A stretch of DNA of 64,000 nucleotides from Panax quinquefolius (Eukaryota; Streptophyta; Magnoliopsida; Apiales; Araliaceae): assembly GCA_020205615.1 (NCBI GenBank), contig CM035160.1, forward strand, positions 4,876,437 to 4,940,436, given 5' to 3'. Each line of letters opens with the position of its first letter. Within the stretch, counting starts at the first letter, position 1. Of the stretch, positions 11,732-23,800 are shown one piece after another. A model generated the notes under the pieces. The model was not told the origin of the DNA. It saw only the letters and a program-made list of their open reading frames with translations, and did no database searches. The position numbers were made by a program, and so were the translations under genes.

Positions 11732-12222
11732 CTATGCATAATAGAATATAATATATTCTATTTATAGAATAACTTTATAAAAGTATTACATTTTATATAA
11801 AAAGATTTTACAGATTATTATATTAATAATACCAACAAAATGAGTGACTTATCACGTAAGCATCAATAATCAATCTCGTGTATTCTTTCTTATGCAACCA
11901 CGCCAGATTCAGTACTTTTAACAACACGGGTGTTTCAACAGTTAACAGTAAAAACTTCCGCCGTTATTTTCATAAAGTATTTTTGTCGTTTTCTCGATCA
12001 AACAATAATTTCGTTAATTAAGTCCACCAATGATTGTCTTAGTTGTACTAATATTCCTGTTAAAACGAATATTCTCAGGCCAATCGAATATTATATAACA
12101 ACTTGCGTGCTTTAAAAAATTTATAAATATTACCCACAACTATTATATCAATTTCACTCCATAATATTCAAAAATAATATTTATAGAAAATTCATCTTTA
12201 TTCAAAAAGTTGGGGTTTTACA
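11732..12222 (-). mobile_element. F2 LTR, U3 end, minus strand
   Basis: On the minus strand it starts TGTAAAACCCC at 12222 and matches the first 0.5 kb of F2 LTRs, including the AATAGAATATATTATATT run and TTATGCATAG. It is broken at 11731 where LTR D ends; CTATG (11732-11736) is the presumed target duplication of D. Confidence 0.75.
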
Positions 12223-13160
12223 CTACGGGCCAAAGATAATCGTATTTTCATTAACGGTCCTGATCATGCCATAAAACAATTCATCTTTGTTCCTCGGCGA
12301 AGAGAATCCATAGCCATAATCATACCAAAAAGCGTCCCATCAACGCACTACGCGATGAGGACTTTTTTCCACATCATTTGTAACATTACGGTTATGATTA
12401 CAATCAATAATCCCCAGGTCATAATCATACCAAGTCCATCTATGCACTACAGCCCCACGATGACTTTCAAAAAATATAAACATGAGGATGATGACAATGA
12501 TATAAGAATTGATAAAAACAAGTTCAAGAATTAATTTATTCAGAAACTAATAACGTCCAAATTGTCAACATGATCTTCGCTTTTGTAGAGTAAAATTCAA
12601 TAATGCTTTCGGAAGAATATTTTCGGGAAAATATCTTTGGATGAAACGCAAATATCGAGGATATTCCACTAATTTCATGGAGTATAAGTCAAAACTTTAA
12701 CCAACCGAGTATAATAAAGAATGGAATAACAAAAAAAATTACTATGCATGCAGATGCTTGGCATGACAGAGTTATTCCAACAGAATAATAATTAATCTAA
12801 CCGAATGTCATGCGTAAAAGCGCAGACGGGATGTTCCAACAAAATAATAAAGAACGGAATAATAACAAATCACTATGCATGCGATGCTTGCATGTAGGCG
12901 AGTTATTTCAACGAGAATAATAAATAACGGAATCGGTCCGCCAAAAAACGCATGCATGGGATATTCCAAGAATAATAAAAAGCGGAACCAGAATTAAGTA
13001 AAAAAGCATTGAATGAGGATATTCCAAATGTAATAATAAAAATGCGAATCGAATTCGAGGCGTAATATGCGGTAGATGGGATATTCTATTAATTTTATGG
13101 AGTATAGAAGCCAAAATTTTAATAAAATGATTTAAAATTTCAAAATTAATGAAAAACATA
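12223..13160 (-). mobile_element. F2 LTR fragment (R/U5 part), minus strand
   Basis: This is the target into which the 11732-12222 LTR inserted; CTACG at 12223-12227 is the likely target duplication. On the minus strand it contains the 60-bp minisatellite (about 12765-13060), the stretch with a CATGAAATTAGTGGAATATCC-like core, and degenerate hairpin units (12223-12460). It ends abruptly near 13160 with no U3, so it is truncated. Confidence 0.7.
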
Positions 13161-13743
13161 ATTATAAACTACTAGCTTTATTTTTGCCGACCATGTATAC
13201 ACACAAGAGTAAACAATGGCCAAAGTTGGTGAAAAATAGGTTCACATGCGGCACCACTACACTGTACACCATATTTAATGGTTATTCTTTATAAATTCGC
13301 TTTATGAAGTCAGGGAATTCTTATAACAATATTACTAATTAATTCCTTTCAATTTAGGTAGTCTGAAAGTGTCACTTTTTGACCTTTATCAAAGGTCATC
13401 CATATCCCACACGAGATGACAGATTTTTAAATGACTAAGACTAACCCACTCAACCAAGCGTTGAAACAACATGTAATAAATCCTGAATAGCTAGGTAAAT
13501 TCTTAATCTAATAATCTTGAATAGATGAAAGCTTCAAAATTTTGATTATATGCGGATGAACAATGGAATATGGAAAAGTAGGAATGTGAAACGAAATAAT
13601 ATTATTTATATACTACAGAGTATGAAAGTAAATATTATTTTATACGGATATTGAACAAAAATAATATCTCTTCAGAATATGAGATAAATAATACCCCTTA
13701 CGAGTACAACAAATAATATCTCTTACACAATAATGATATCTCT
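13161..13743. other. Spacer, no gene seen
   Basis: AT-rich sequence with no resemblance to the LTR families elsewhere in the window, no convincing reading frame and no recognisable RNA gene. The last 120 bp repeat ATAATATCTCTT-like strings. Confidence 0.5.
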
Positions 13744-15745
13744 TGTGAAACCCCAGATTTTATGAATAAAGAATTAATTTTCTCGAAATAATTTTTTTAT
13801 ATTATGGTGTGAATTTGAGATAATGTTATAATTATGGGTAATATTTATAAATTTTGTAAAAGATATCTGATTGTCATATTATATTCGATTGGTTTAGAAT
13901 ATTCGTTTTAAGCGAGAAAATATTAAATGACGACGCAAGATCATCATTAGTGGATCCCATGGCGGAATTATTGTCGGATTGAGAAAACGACAAAAATATT
14001 TTATTGAAAATAACGGCGGAAGTTTTCACCGTTGATCTTGTTGAACTACTTTCATTAATAAAGAAATGCGATGTCTGCGTTGTTGCGTAGAAGTAGCACA
14101 CCTATTGATTATTGATATTTATATGAGAAGTCACTCGGTTTTGTTCAATTATTCTTCTGATAGTTGTTGCATAGTATCTCTCATTATTTGATTCAATTAT
14201 TGTTGATTTAGAAGTTTTGTTTTATTAGTATTATTAACGTAATAAAATAGAAACATCTTTTATATAAAATGTAATCTTTTATTAAAGTTATTCTATAAAT
14301 AGAATATATTATATTATTCTATTATGCGTAGTATTTTGCGTAGTAAAATCTTTTTATATAAAACAGAATACTTTATTAAAGTTATTCTATAAATAGAATA
14401 TATTATATTTTATTATGCATAGTATTTGCATAGTGTTTGTATAGTGCCCGCATAGTGTTGGCATAGTAAAACTTCGCATAGACAGGTTATTCCAACAGAA
14501 TAATAATTAACGGAACCAGATTATGCGTAAAACACAGACAGGATGTTCCAACAGAATAATAAAGAACGGAATAATAACAAAATAGTGTTTGCATAGTGCC
14601 TACATAGTGTTTACATCCTGTCTGTGCGGTCTATCGCATGCCTGGTGATTTCATTCTTTATTATACTCAGTTGGTTAAAGTTTTGACTTTTATACTCCAT
14701 GAAATTAGTGGAATATCCTTGATATTTACGCTTCATCCAGTATCTTTTCATGAAAATATTCTTCTGAGCATTCTTGAATTTTACTCTACAAAGAAGTATC
14801 ATGTTGACAATTTGGACGTTATTGGTTCCTGGATAAATTAATTCTTGAACTTGTTTTATTGAATTATTATGTCATTGTCACCATCCTCGTGTTTATATTA
14901 TGTTGAAAGTCATCTGTGGCCTGTAGTACATAGACGGGCTTGGTATGATTATGACCAGAGATTATTCGGTATAATCATGACCGTAATGTTATAAATGATA
15001 TGGAAAAAGTCCTCCTTGGCTCGTAATGCATTAATGGAGAGTTATTATGGATTCTCTTCGGCCAAAGGTGCAAAGATGAATTATTTTATGGCATGATCAG
15101 GACCGTTGATAAAAATACGATTATCTTTGGCCCGTAGTGCATGGATAATTCATGGTCGTGATCTTAAACATTATCCTTGGCACCAGAGTGCGGGGATGAT
15201 TTGATGATGTGGATTATTTAGTGAAAATGAGAGTCTCAATGATAAAAGTGATGAAAAACCTTTTAAATCATAGAAGATAGTAGATTTTATTCTCTACTTG
15301 ACTCTTCTAATGGATTGTTTGTTCATTACGATTAAAATTGATAGTTGTTATATTGTATCAGTTTAACACTGTTGAAGGCTAACGATAATTTATTACGCAT
15401 TATCTTAGTCATAATATTTCTTCTTTGGACTAGTTGAGCTCACCCTTTTGCTTTCATTATTCTCTTCAGGAAATGAAAACGTAGCGAGGACTAGTCGGGA
15501 ATAGAGTGATGGTCTAGATGGTGCATTAGTAGTCCTCACTATTACGTGAAATAGTGTGATAATAAATGTAATGAGGACCCCATTGAGTTTGTATATTGTC
15601 AGATGACAATATTTGTATTAAAACTTCATAAGCATATGTTTAGTCGTATTTTACATTTGTTGTATAATTAAGTTGTATTTGAATTTTGTACCATGTATTT
15701 GACGACTCAGAATAAGTGATGTATACCGATTTTGGGGGCGTCACA
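13744..15745 (+). mobile_element. Rearranged F2 LTR, 2.0 kb
   Basis: It begins TGTGAAACCCC and ends GGGGGCGTCACA. U3 follows the F2 pattern to about 14460. The normal stretch with the TATAAATA box and GAGAGAAATTATAG leader is then missing, and a piece of the 60-bp minisatellite lies in reverse orientation (about 14480-14580) before the normal order resumes at about 14620. No 5-bp target duplication is evident (TCTCT left, ATAAC right) and no PBS follows. It is either a rearranged solo LTR or a recombination product. Confidence 0.7.
14475..14585 (-). repeat. Inverted minisatellite piece inside the 13744-15745 LTR
   Basis: TTCCAACAGAATAATA units read opposite to the orientation of the surrounding LTR, and are flanked on both sides by GCATAGT-type strings. 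The TATA-containing segment expected here is absent. Confidence 0.65.
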
Positions 15746-16253
15746 ATAACCTCTAACATCTTCTTTCAATTGGTGAAAAAATGACAATGCAAGACTGAGA
15801 TTTTCTCTGAGCGTGTTCAAGTGAAAAGTAACTTTAGAATTTACTAGAGATAATACATACATACACACACATGGTGCGATTTCGGTTTTATGCGTGTGGT
15901 TTTGGCTAGTAACCAAATCGGAACCGTAAATTTGGTTATTCAATCCACCTAAAACCGCCGTATATGCTGGAACCAGATTTAGTGCGGTTTTAATTGAGTG
16001 CGATTAAATGCGATTTTTGGTGCGATTTCGGTTCCATTTTGGTTACTTGCTCAACCCTAATGGGGGTGGAATGGGAATCTATAATCAATGAATATTATTT
16101 TTTATGAGAAGTGATGGTGGTGGTGGGCATGATTATATATAATAACTTAATATTATTTTTATTTTTATTTTTTTTTTTTTGGGGGGTAATCGGTAAATAT
16201 TATTTATAGGGGGTAGGGATAGGGGTAGGGGGTGGGCGTAGTGAGAAAGTATA
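15746..16253. repeat. Spacer with a GCGGTTT-rich MITE-like stretch, poly-T and a G-run
   Basis: At 15866-16045, TGCGATTTCGGTT and GCGGTTTT words repeat as in many small plant hAT-type non-autonomous transposons; a related stretch in the other orientation lies at 51232-51385. A poly-T run (about 16160-16180) and a G-rich run (16209-16236) follow. No gene is seen. Confidence 0.45.
16209..16236 (+). repeat. G-rich run, quadruplex-capable
   Basis: Five runs of three or more G separated by 1-2 bases. A similar run (27198-27229) lies just past the far end of element B; the surrounding TAATCGRTAAATATTATTT is also shared. Confidence 0.6.
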
Positions 16254-17597
16254 TGTAAGACCCCAAATTATTAATAAATAAAATTTATTTTCCTCTATTT
16301 ATTATTTTGAAATAGTAAGGGTTGATTTGATTAATGTGGATAGTTATGGGTAAAATACGCAAATATTTCGAATAAGCAAGTGGTAATAAAATATTCATTA
16401 TTGTTGGGGAATATTCGCTTGGTCGTAGAATATTCATACTGCGGGGAATATTAAATGACGACAAGCATGACCATGTGTGGGCCCCATAACGGAAAGCGAT
16501 TGGAGGAAGAAAACGACTAGAATAAGTTTTTAAAAATAACGGCGTAGTTGTTACCGTTAATACTGTTAAAATACTCGGTGGTTAAAACACAATAGCACAC
16601 GGTATTGCACCAATTATTGATTCTTACGTAAGAAGGCCTTTACTCGATAATTATTACGATGGTATTATTATTCAAGATATTTTATTTTATTGATTCAATA
16701 ATTCTTTGCGTTGATATTTTATATTACTCGTTGTTTCAATAAATTGTCATTACACGATATTTTCCATTATCGAACAATAATTCATATTATCCTGAATAAT
16801 ATTATTGGATAACATTATTGGCGATGTCTAGAAAGTTTTGTCTAAGGAGAGGTTTGGTCACCTAATTGCATGGCGCCAAGATGAGAGAGATCCTTATTGG
16901 AAAGCCCCTTTTCTGCGAATGTACTGGTTGCCAAGATCTTGTGATTACATAATATTATTTGTGAATAATTAATTATTGATTTATATGATGAGGAAAATAT
17001 TGATTTTATGTGGATATAGATGAAGAAAATTTATAATGTGACAATTGTTGAAAATTAATATTTTATCTTTTTCTCGATAAAATAATTCATTTAAATATAT
17101 TATTTTAATAATATATTAACGGTGATATTTTTATAATGAATGTGGGATATATGAGTATATGAGGAGAAAGAGTATTTTTGTGGCAATAAATGTTTAACAC
17201 ATATTTTGTGTGTTGGTGGACACAATTATTAATAGAAATTTGATTATAACTTTAATAAAATCGTCTGTTTGTGAATTTGGTCAATTTACATTTTGGAATT
17301 TGGAAAATATTCTTACGAAAAGTTGTAGAAATTTAATTTTCTATAAAAACTTGCGAGATTTGAATTTTCTGATAAAAGGGCTATTTATTATGAATTATTG
17401 AAGTTTGGAGTTCCAAAATAATTAATTTTTGGAAGTATAAAATATTTAAAATGACAAAAACATTTTTTGTCATTGTTGTGGAGTCTTATGTGTTAGAAGT
17501 GGCTGAATTCAGATCCTTAGAAGTGGGCGTAGGAATTGTAATATTAATATTAATATTTTAATAAATTTTCTACTTTTGGTGTTACTAAGCATTTTCC

Positions 17598-17605
17598 TAT
17601 AAATA
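17598..17605 (+). promoter_or_regulatory. TATA box of the B 5' LTR
   Basis: TATAAATA in the conserved TTTCCTATAAATA context; the copy in the B 3' LTR is at 25754-25761. Confidence 0.6.
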
Positions 17606-18264
17606 TTGTGAGGTTAGAATTGAAAATCACACGAAAGCAAGTTTTCTCTCTATATTATCGAAATATTCTTGTGAGTATTTTGAGTATACTTTGAGTATTG
17701 TTATACGGTGCAAGTTCAAGTCATAGCCTATATCCTGGTGTTTCAACTAAAATCTTGTCTTTTCGAGGTAAGGGATGTTATTTTATTCGAAAATGATATT
17801 ATTTCTTCAATATCATTATACCGAAATATTGGTTGGAACTTTTATCAAATTTGGAACTTTTTCATGTCGGGGTTACTATTCTTGAAGTTCTTATTCATGA
17901 GTTACTATTCATGAGTTCTTATTCACGAAATCTTACTTATTCACGAGCGTGATAATGTTTTTTGTGAAATTTCTATCTTTTGGTGTCGGAGTTACTATTC
18001 ACGTATACGGCACTATTCACGTATACATCACTATTCACCGAAAAATAAAATTTCTTCTTTTTGTCCAAAATATCTATTCTGGATACTAGCTTTGATTGTA
18101 TCCATGTTTTAATCATTCTTGAATTTTACTCCACTCTGATTACTTATGAAGTATTTTTGAACTTGGATTGTTTAAAATATGAATCCTTAATAATTGTTCT
18201 TTTGTTTCATTGGATTCGTTTCCTTTAAAATATTTTTCATCATCATCAGTCCTAAATGATGATA

Positions 18265-18455
18265 TTACTGAATATTTTTGGCCTGTAGTGCAAAGATTAA
18301 TGATTTCTTGATGAATATCTTTGGCCGTAGTCTGAGATGAGCAGTGTTGAGATGAACATGACCTCTTCGATTAATATCTTTGGCCGTAGTACAAAGATGA
18401 GCAGTGTTTAGATGAACATGACCAATCGATGAATATCTTTGGCTGTAGTGCAAAG
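18265..18455 (+). repeat. Hairpin-repeat array in the B 5' LTR (4 units)
   Basis: Four units of ATCTTTGGC(C)(C)GTAGTGCAAAGATGA with GTGTTTAGATGAACATGACC linkers. The matching array of the 3' LTR is at 26405-26615. The centre of each unit varies (CCCGT, CTGT, CGT) while the arms are conserved. Confidence 0.8.
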
Positions 18456-19019
18456 ATGAATATTTGATTCGGATATATATTGATTGATGTTATAGGGATA
18501 AAATATCGACGATGAACTTTTAAATTCATATATAGAAGATAGTAGTTTGCATTCTCTACTTAACTCTTCTAATGAATTATTATTTCATTGCGAAGATTGA
18601 TTTAAAACTGGTTGTCTATTGTATTCTATTAGATTTTTCCTGTTGGAGACTAACGATAATTTGTTGTATATTATCTTAGTCATAATATTCTTCTTCGGGC
18701 TAGTTGAGCTCACCATTTTCCTTGTTGTTCCATTTTTCTTCTCGGGAGGCGAGTAATGTGGCGAGTACTTAGTGGGGTATGGAATGAAGGTTCTAGAGAG
18801 AGTTGTTTAGTAGTCCTCACCATTTTATAAAATAATGTATCAATAATTATGATGGGGATTTATTTGCGTGTGGATATTGTGCAGATGGCAATATCTCGTA
18901 TTTAAACTCACAGCTTTATATGTTGTAATAATAAAGTTGTAGTTATTTACGTACCATGTATTTGGCGACTTTCGTAATGGGTTGGATGAAATGGACCTAT
19001 TTTGGAGGCGTCACACATT

Positions 19020-19030
19020 TGGTATCGAGC
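19020..19030 (+). promoter_or_regulatory. Primer-binding site of element B
   Basis: TGGTATCGAGC, the iMet-type primer site minus one base, five bases after the 5' LTR end; followed by the common leader. Confidence 0.65.
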
Positions 19031-19204
19031 TTAGGATATATGATCTCTGGCGGAGATCGGGGAATAGAACTAGGAGGGAGAGACGAGTAAATCCTTCGCT
19101 AAGTGTCCTACCTAAGCTTATTTGTTAGTTGGTTAGTATATAGGGATATTATGTGATATATTGATTTCCTTAATTAACCCTTGTTTTATGGCGATGATTT
19201 GAGA

Positions 19205-20330
19205 ATGTCGATCGAGAATATTAACGATGGAAATGAGACCGTGGAGATGCTCGGTACTCACCAACGAGGAAAACGTCTGACACAAAGGTGAATGTACCTC
19301 ATCCCAAACAACACCACCGAGCAGATGATGAACGAGGGGATGTTTAGAAGCTTTTTGCGATTCATGCAAAAATCGAACGAGGAGACTCGTGTTCAAAATA
19401 CGAGGAGAAATGATAGCAATTCACGGGTTGTCACAACCAAGCAGTTCAAAGAGTTGGGACCGCCGAATTTAAGGGAAAGCGGATCCGATCATGGCGGAAA
19501 CATGGGTCAAGCAAATTACCAAGATATTCGATGTCTTGGGATGCGGAGAAACGAAAAGTTCCATTCGCTACTTTTATGTTCCGTGAACGAGGCGATTCTT
19601 GGTGGGAATCATGAAGCGTACCCATCCAATTTGCACTTCGGCGTGTCGTGGGAGACGTTTGAAACAGCTTCAATGACAAGTACTTCCACAAAGTATTGGT
19701 CATATGAAGGAAGTGGAGTTTATTAGATCGGGGCGAAATAACATGGCGGTGTCCCGAAGACGAGGCGAAGTTCGCGGAGTTATCCAGAGTTTGCACCTCA
19801 TTTGGTGGAGAATGAGGAACGATATGACGCGGATGTTTCGAAAGGTTTGAAACCCGCGTACGTCGAAGATCTCATTTCTCATAAATTTTCTCTCTGATTC
19901 GGATGTTGTCAATGAGGCTCAACAGTTAGAAGCGAGATAACGAGTACGTTCAACCGAGGGACCATAACCAGGATTATCTTCAAGATAGCGATCATCGAAT
20001 AACGATAACCAAATGGAGAAAGAAGAATACTGGACAAAGGCGGTAACCACTCCGGTGGTAATCGTAATAAGGAAAAATAGAAGAAGCGAGTCGGGAGGAG
20101 ATTTTAAAAAGAGGAGATTCAACAACGACCATGTGAAGACGCGGCGCCCCAATGAGTAATCGGGTTCCAAAGGAGGAGAAAACCGACCGCGGTCAGTATA
20201 TTACAAATCACGGAAAGAGGGAATATCATTGAAACCGCCCACAACAGTTTAAGGTATGCTATAATTATGGAAAGAAGGACATATCACTCGAGATTATGCG
20301 ATATCGAAACCCATCCGGTGAATGATGACT
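19205..20330 (+). pseudogene. gag remnant of element B
   Basis: The ATG at 19205 gives an M-S-I-E-N-I-N-D-G-like start; the body matches copies A and C with frame switches (for example K-E-V-E-F-I near 19708-19725 and H-L-V-E-N-E-E-R near 19799-19820). The zinc knuckle (20262-20300) reads C-Y-N-Y-G-K-K-G-H-I-T-R-D-Y: the second Cys is lost to Tyr in this copy only, and the last ligand is Tyr as in A and C. It is non-functional as it stands. Confidence 0.7.
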
Positions 20331-20419
20331 CAAAAGGATGTCCCGAAAAATCAAAGTCAATCGGTTCTGGAAGAAGCGTTTATCGTGACCGCCAAAATGC
20401 GAGGAACGCAAACGAAGTT

Positions 20420-20846
20420 AAGCAGGTTAGTTAATTATAAATTCTTGCGAAGTTTATACCTTACTGAATCCCAGGTTTCTACCCATTCTTTTACCTCTCT
20501 TGTTTGCGCTCAACGTTTGAACTTGACTACGTAGAGAATTAGACTTTGACCTATTTATGGAGACTCCGTTAGAGAAACTTTCATTACATCCGTTGTTTAG
20601 AAATCTTGCTTGATTCAAAGTTAGCACTATCACATTACTCCGTTAACCTTATTTCTATAGAGATATTTGCTTTTGATGTGATTTTAAGGTTAACTACTCA
20701 TCGTATATCGAAATTGATTACTTTCGTGAAGGTTGTTAGTTTTCATATTCCTAAGCAACATGTTATTCAATTCAAGCAATCAAACCATTGTAGTCAAACA
20801 TTTTCATATCAAGCCATGAAGTCATTCGTTTATTACGGATGTCGAG
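20420..20846 (+). pseudogene. Protease remnant of element B, upstream of the solo LTR
   Basis: This continues the A-type protease segment: N-Y-K-F-L-R-S-L-Y-L-T near 20431-20465, then a disrupted active-site region and R-L-N-L-T-T. The 98-residue open frame at 20606-20902 covers the conserved I-S-I-E-I-F-A-F-D-V-I and Q-V/H-V-I-Q-F-K-Q segments and then runs into the inserted LTR. Confidence 0.6.
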
Positions 20847-21904
20847 TGTGCGCAAAAATAGGTATACATCACCCATCTTGGGTCGCCACTTACATGGTAT
20901 AGAATTTAAATACAACTTATTAACATAACTGTCTTTGTACAATACGACATAAAGCGTGAGTTTAAATACAAATATCGTCTACTAGATATTATACAAACTC
21001 AAACAAAAAGTCCTCATTACAATTATTATCACACTATTTCACGTAATAGTGAGGACTACTAATGCTATCTTCGTGACCATCACTGCGTTTCCCAGGCTCG
21101 TCCCAAATTATATTCTCATTTCACGAAGAGAACGGTGAAAGAAAGGGTGAGCTCAACTAGCCCATAAGAAATATTATGACTAAGATAATGCGTAATAAAT
21201 TATCAATAGTCTTCAACAATGTTAAACCGATAAAATACAATGAATAAACCAGTTTAATCTGCAATGGAATATCTGAATCCATTAAAAGAGTCAAGTAGAA
21301 AATAAAATCTACTATCTTTTATGATTTAAAAGGTTTTTCATCATTTATTATAAATGAGACTCGACTTTAATAAATAATCCACATCATCGAATCACCCCCA
21401 CTACTGACCAAGGATATTCTTTAGTATCACGACCACAATTATTCACACTACGGGCCAAGAATAGTTGTGTATTCATTAATGGTCATGATCATGCCAACAA
21501 TCGTCCATCAATGCACTACTACCCACTAAGGATTTTTACCACATCATTTGTAACATTACGGTTATGATTACAATCAATAATCCTCGGTCGTAATCCATGC
21601 TCTACTGAGCCACGAGATGACTTTAAAAAAAACATGAGGATGATGACAATGATATAAGAATTCAATAAAACAAGTTCAAGAATTAAGTTATTCAGAACTA
21701 ATAACATCCAAACTGTCAACATGATAATCTTTGCTTTGTAGAGTAAAATTCAAGAATGATCGAAGAATATTTCCATGAAAATATATTAGATGAAACGAAA
21801 TATCGAGGATATTCTACTAATATCATGGAGTATAGAAGTCAAAGTTTTAACCAACCGGGTATAATAAAGAATGGAATAACAAAAGAAATCACCATGCATG
21901 CGGT

Positions 21905-22340
21905 ACTTGCGTATGGCGAGTTATTCCAACAGAATAATAATAACGGAACCAGGTCAGGTGAAATTCACACCGACAGGATGTTCCAACAGAATAATAAAGA
22001 TGGAACCAGATCCGGTGTAAAACACACAGATAGGATATTCCAACAGAATGATAAAGAGCGGAACCGGTCCTGTAAAAAACACACGATGTGATGTTCCAAC
22101 GAATAATAATAAAGATGGAACCGGTCCGATGTAAAACACATGAGCGTGATGTTCCAACAGAATAATAGAAGAATGTCACCAAGTATAGGGTAAACCGCGT
22201 ATACAGGTTATTCCAACAGAATAATAAGCAATGGAATAACATAAGGATTTCACCAAGTATAGGGTATGCCGCGTATACAGGTTATGTATAGGGTATGCCA
22301 CTTTTACAGGTTATTCCAATAGAATAATAGTGAATGGAAT
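21905..22340 (-). repeat. F2 minisatellite in the solo LTR
   Basis: About seven units of the TTCCAACAGAATAATA...GGAACCRGTCC type. The last two share a TATAGGGTATGCC linker that is duplicated here. Confidence 0.8.
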
Positions 22341-22523
22341 AACAGAAGTTCTCTTCAAGAAGAAAGAATAACACCCCTTACCGTAAAAGAACTGAATATA
22401 GAAGTAGTGAAGTAGCAGAATACTCTTCTTCTTTCTATAACTTTCTCTCTATAACTTCTCTCTATAATTTCTCTCTCTAGAGTTTCAATGAATTCGTAAG
22501 AAAATAATGAAGGAATGAGCTTC

Positions 22524-22531
22524 TATTTATA
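22524..22531 (-). promoter_or_regulatory. TATA box of the solo F2 LTR
   Basis: TATAAATA on the minus strand in the F2 context TTTTCCTATAAATAGAAGCT. It would drive transcription leftwards, antisense through the B protease and gag remnants. Confidence 0.55.
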
Positions 22532-23225
22532 GGAAAATGGAATGCATAGTAACTAATCCATGAACGGTCCAGATTGATTTACTTTAATCTGACGGTCCAT
22601 ATTTAAAGCAAAATCTTTTAAATAAAATATAATATATTCTATTTATATAAAAACATTTTACTATGCAAAACACTATGCATAATAAAATATAATATATTTT
22701 ATTTATAAAATAACTTTAATAAAGTATTACATTTTATATAAAAGATGTTTACATTTTATTACGTTAATAATACGAATAAAACAAAAAGTCATTATCGCTA
22801 TAATAATTCATGACAATAATAATGGAATCAAACCGAGTGACTTCTCATAAGCATCAATAATCAATCTGGTAATACTTATGCAACCACATGTATTCTTTGT
22901 ACTTTTACTACTTGAGTAGTTCAACAATGATCAACCGTAAAACTTCCGCCGTTATTTCAATAAAATATTTTTTTGTCGTTTTCTCGATCCGACAATAATT
23001 ACATTAATGGGGTCCACCAATGATTGAGCCGTTGTCAGATTAATATTCCTGCTAAACCGAATATTCCCCCCACCAATCGAATATAATATAACCACTTGCA
23101 TACTTTGCAAAATTTATAAATATTACCCACAACTATAACATTATATCAAATTATTCCATAATATTCAAAAATAATATTTATAGAAAATTCATCTTTATTT
23201 ATAAAAGCTGGGGTCTTACATCAAG

Positions 23226-23800
23226 TTTTCTTAGTCCATGTTATGGATTTGAATAAAGACACGTTAGATTTGAATAATATTCCTGTTGTTATTGATTTTT
23301 CCTGACGTATTTCCTGAAGAATTTCTTGGTTTACTCCCAAAGACTGATATTAAATTTTGTATCGACTTTGAACCCGGTACAAAACTCATTTCTAAAATCT
23401 CATATCGAATGGCTCTATTGAACTTGGGAGTTAAAAATTCAACTATAAATTTAGTACACGAGCCTTTATCCGGTGACTTTCTTTGTGGAATGCACCGAAG
23501 CACTCTCGTAGGGATACCATATTCGTGCGATAGTAAGAAACCGATAGGTGTCATTGTAACGTCTTATCCAAGGTTGGGATATGAGTCACGATTGAGAACA
23601 ACCTAAGTCGGTAATCAAAATACGTAGCTTTTAGGCTTAGTTGGTTATTATCGAGAGATTCGTTGAAGGATATTCTCGAATCGCTATTCCATTAACGCAA
23701 TGACTCGTAAAGATACAAAATTCGAATGGAGCAAGGAATGTGGGAAGAGCTTGAAGAACTCAAGAGAGACTCATTTCAAAGACATGTTACGACCATGCCA
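23226..23800 (+). pseudogene. RT-start/module/RT-end remnant of element B
   Basis: V-I-D-F and F-C-I-D-F-E-P-G-T-K-L-I-S-K-I-S-Y-R-M-A-L at 23290-23420 are the beginning of a gypsy RT. Then follow N-S-T-I-N-L-V, the pol-derived module (23460-23600) and L-V-G-Y-Y-R (23638-23660). This is the best preserved version of the join shared by A, B and C (open over 106 codons, 23286-23606). No YxDD core is present. Confidence 0.65.

Larger units (their letters stand above)
16254..19015 (+). mobile_element. 5' LTR of element B (F1), 2.76 kb
   Basis: TGTAAGACCCCAAATTATTA...GGAGGCGTCACA. TATA box at 17598-17605; short TACTATTCAYGAGT repeats near 17870-17945; four hairpin units at 18265-18455; the conserved GGTTTGGTCACCTAATTGC block near 16850-16870. 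Confidence 0.85.
20847..23220 (-). mobile_element. Solo F2 LTR inserted in element B
   Basis: A single F2 LTR, minus strand, ending at 20847 (TGTGCGC...) and starting at 23220 (TGTAAGACCCC). Its flanks are TCGAG (20842-20846) and TCAAG (23221-23225), a 5-bp target duplication with one mismatch. With it removed, the B interior joins exactly as in A and C. The internal region was presumably lost by LTR-LTR recombination. TATA box at 22524-22531; minisatellite at 21905-22340. Confidence 0.85.

Noticed and set aside
13744..15745. Clean solo LTR with target duplication
   Set aside because: The flanks TCTCT and ATAAC do not match, so a simple solo-LTR history is not supported.
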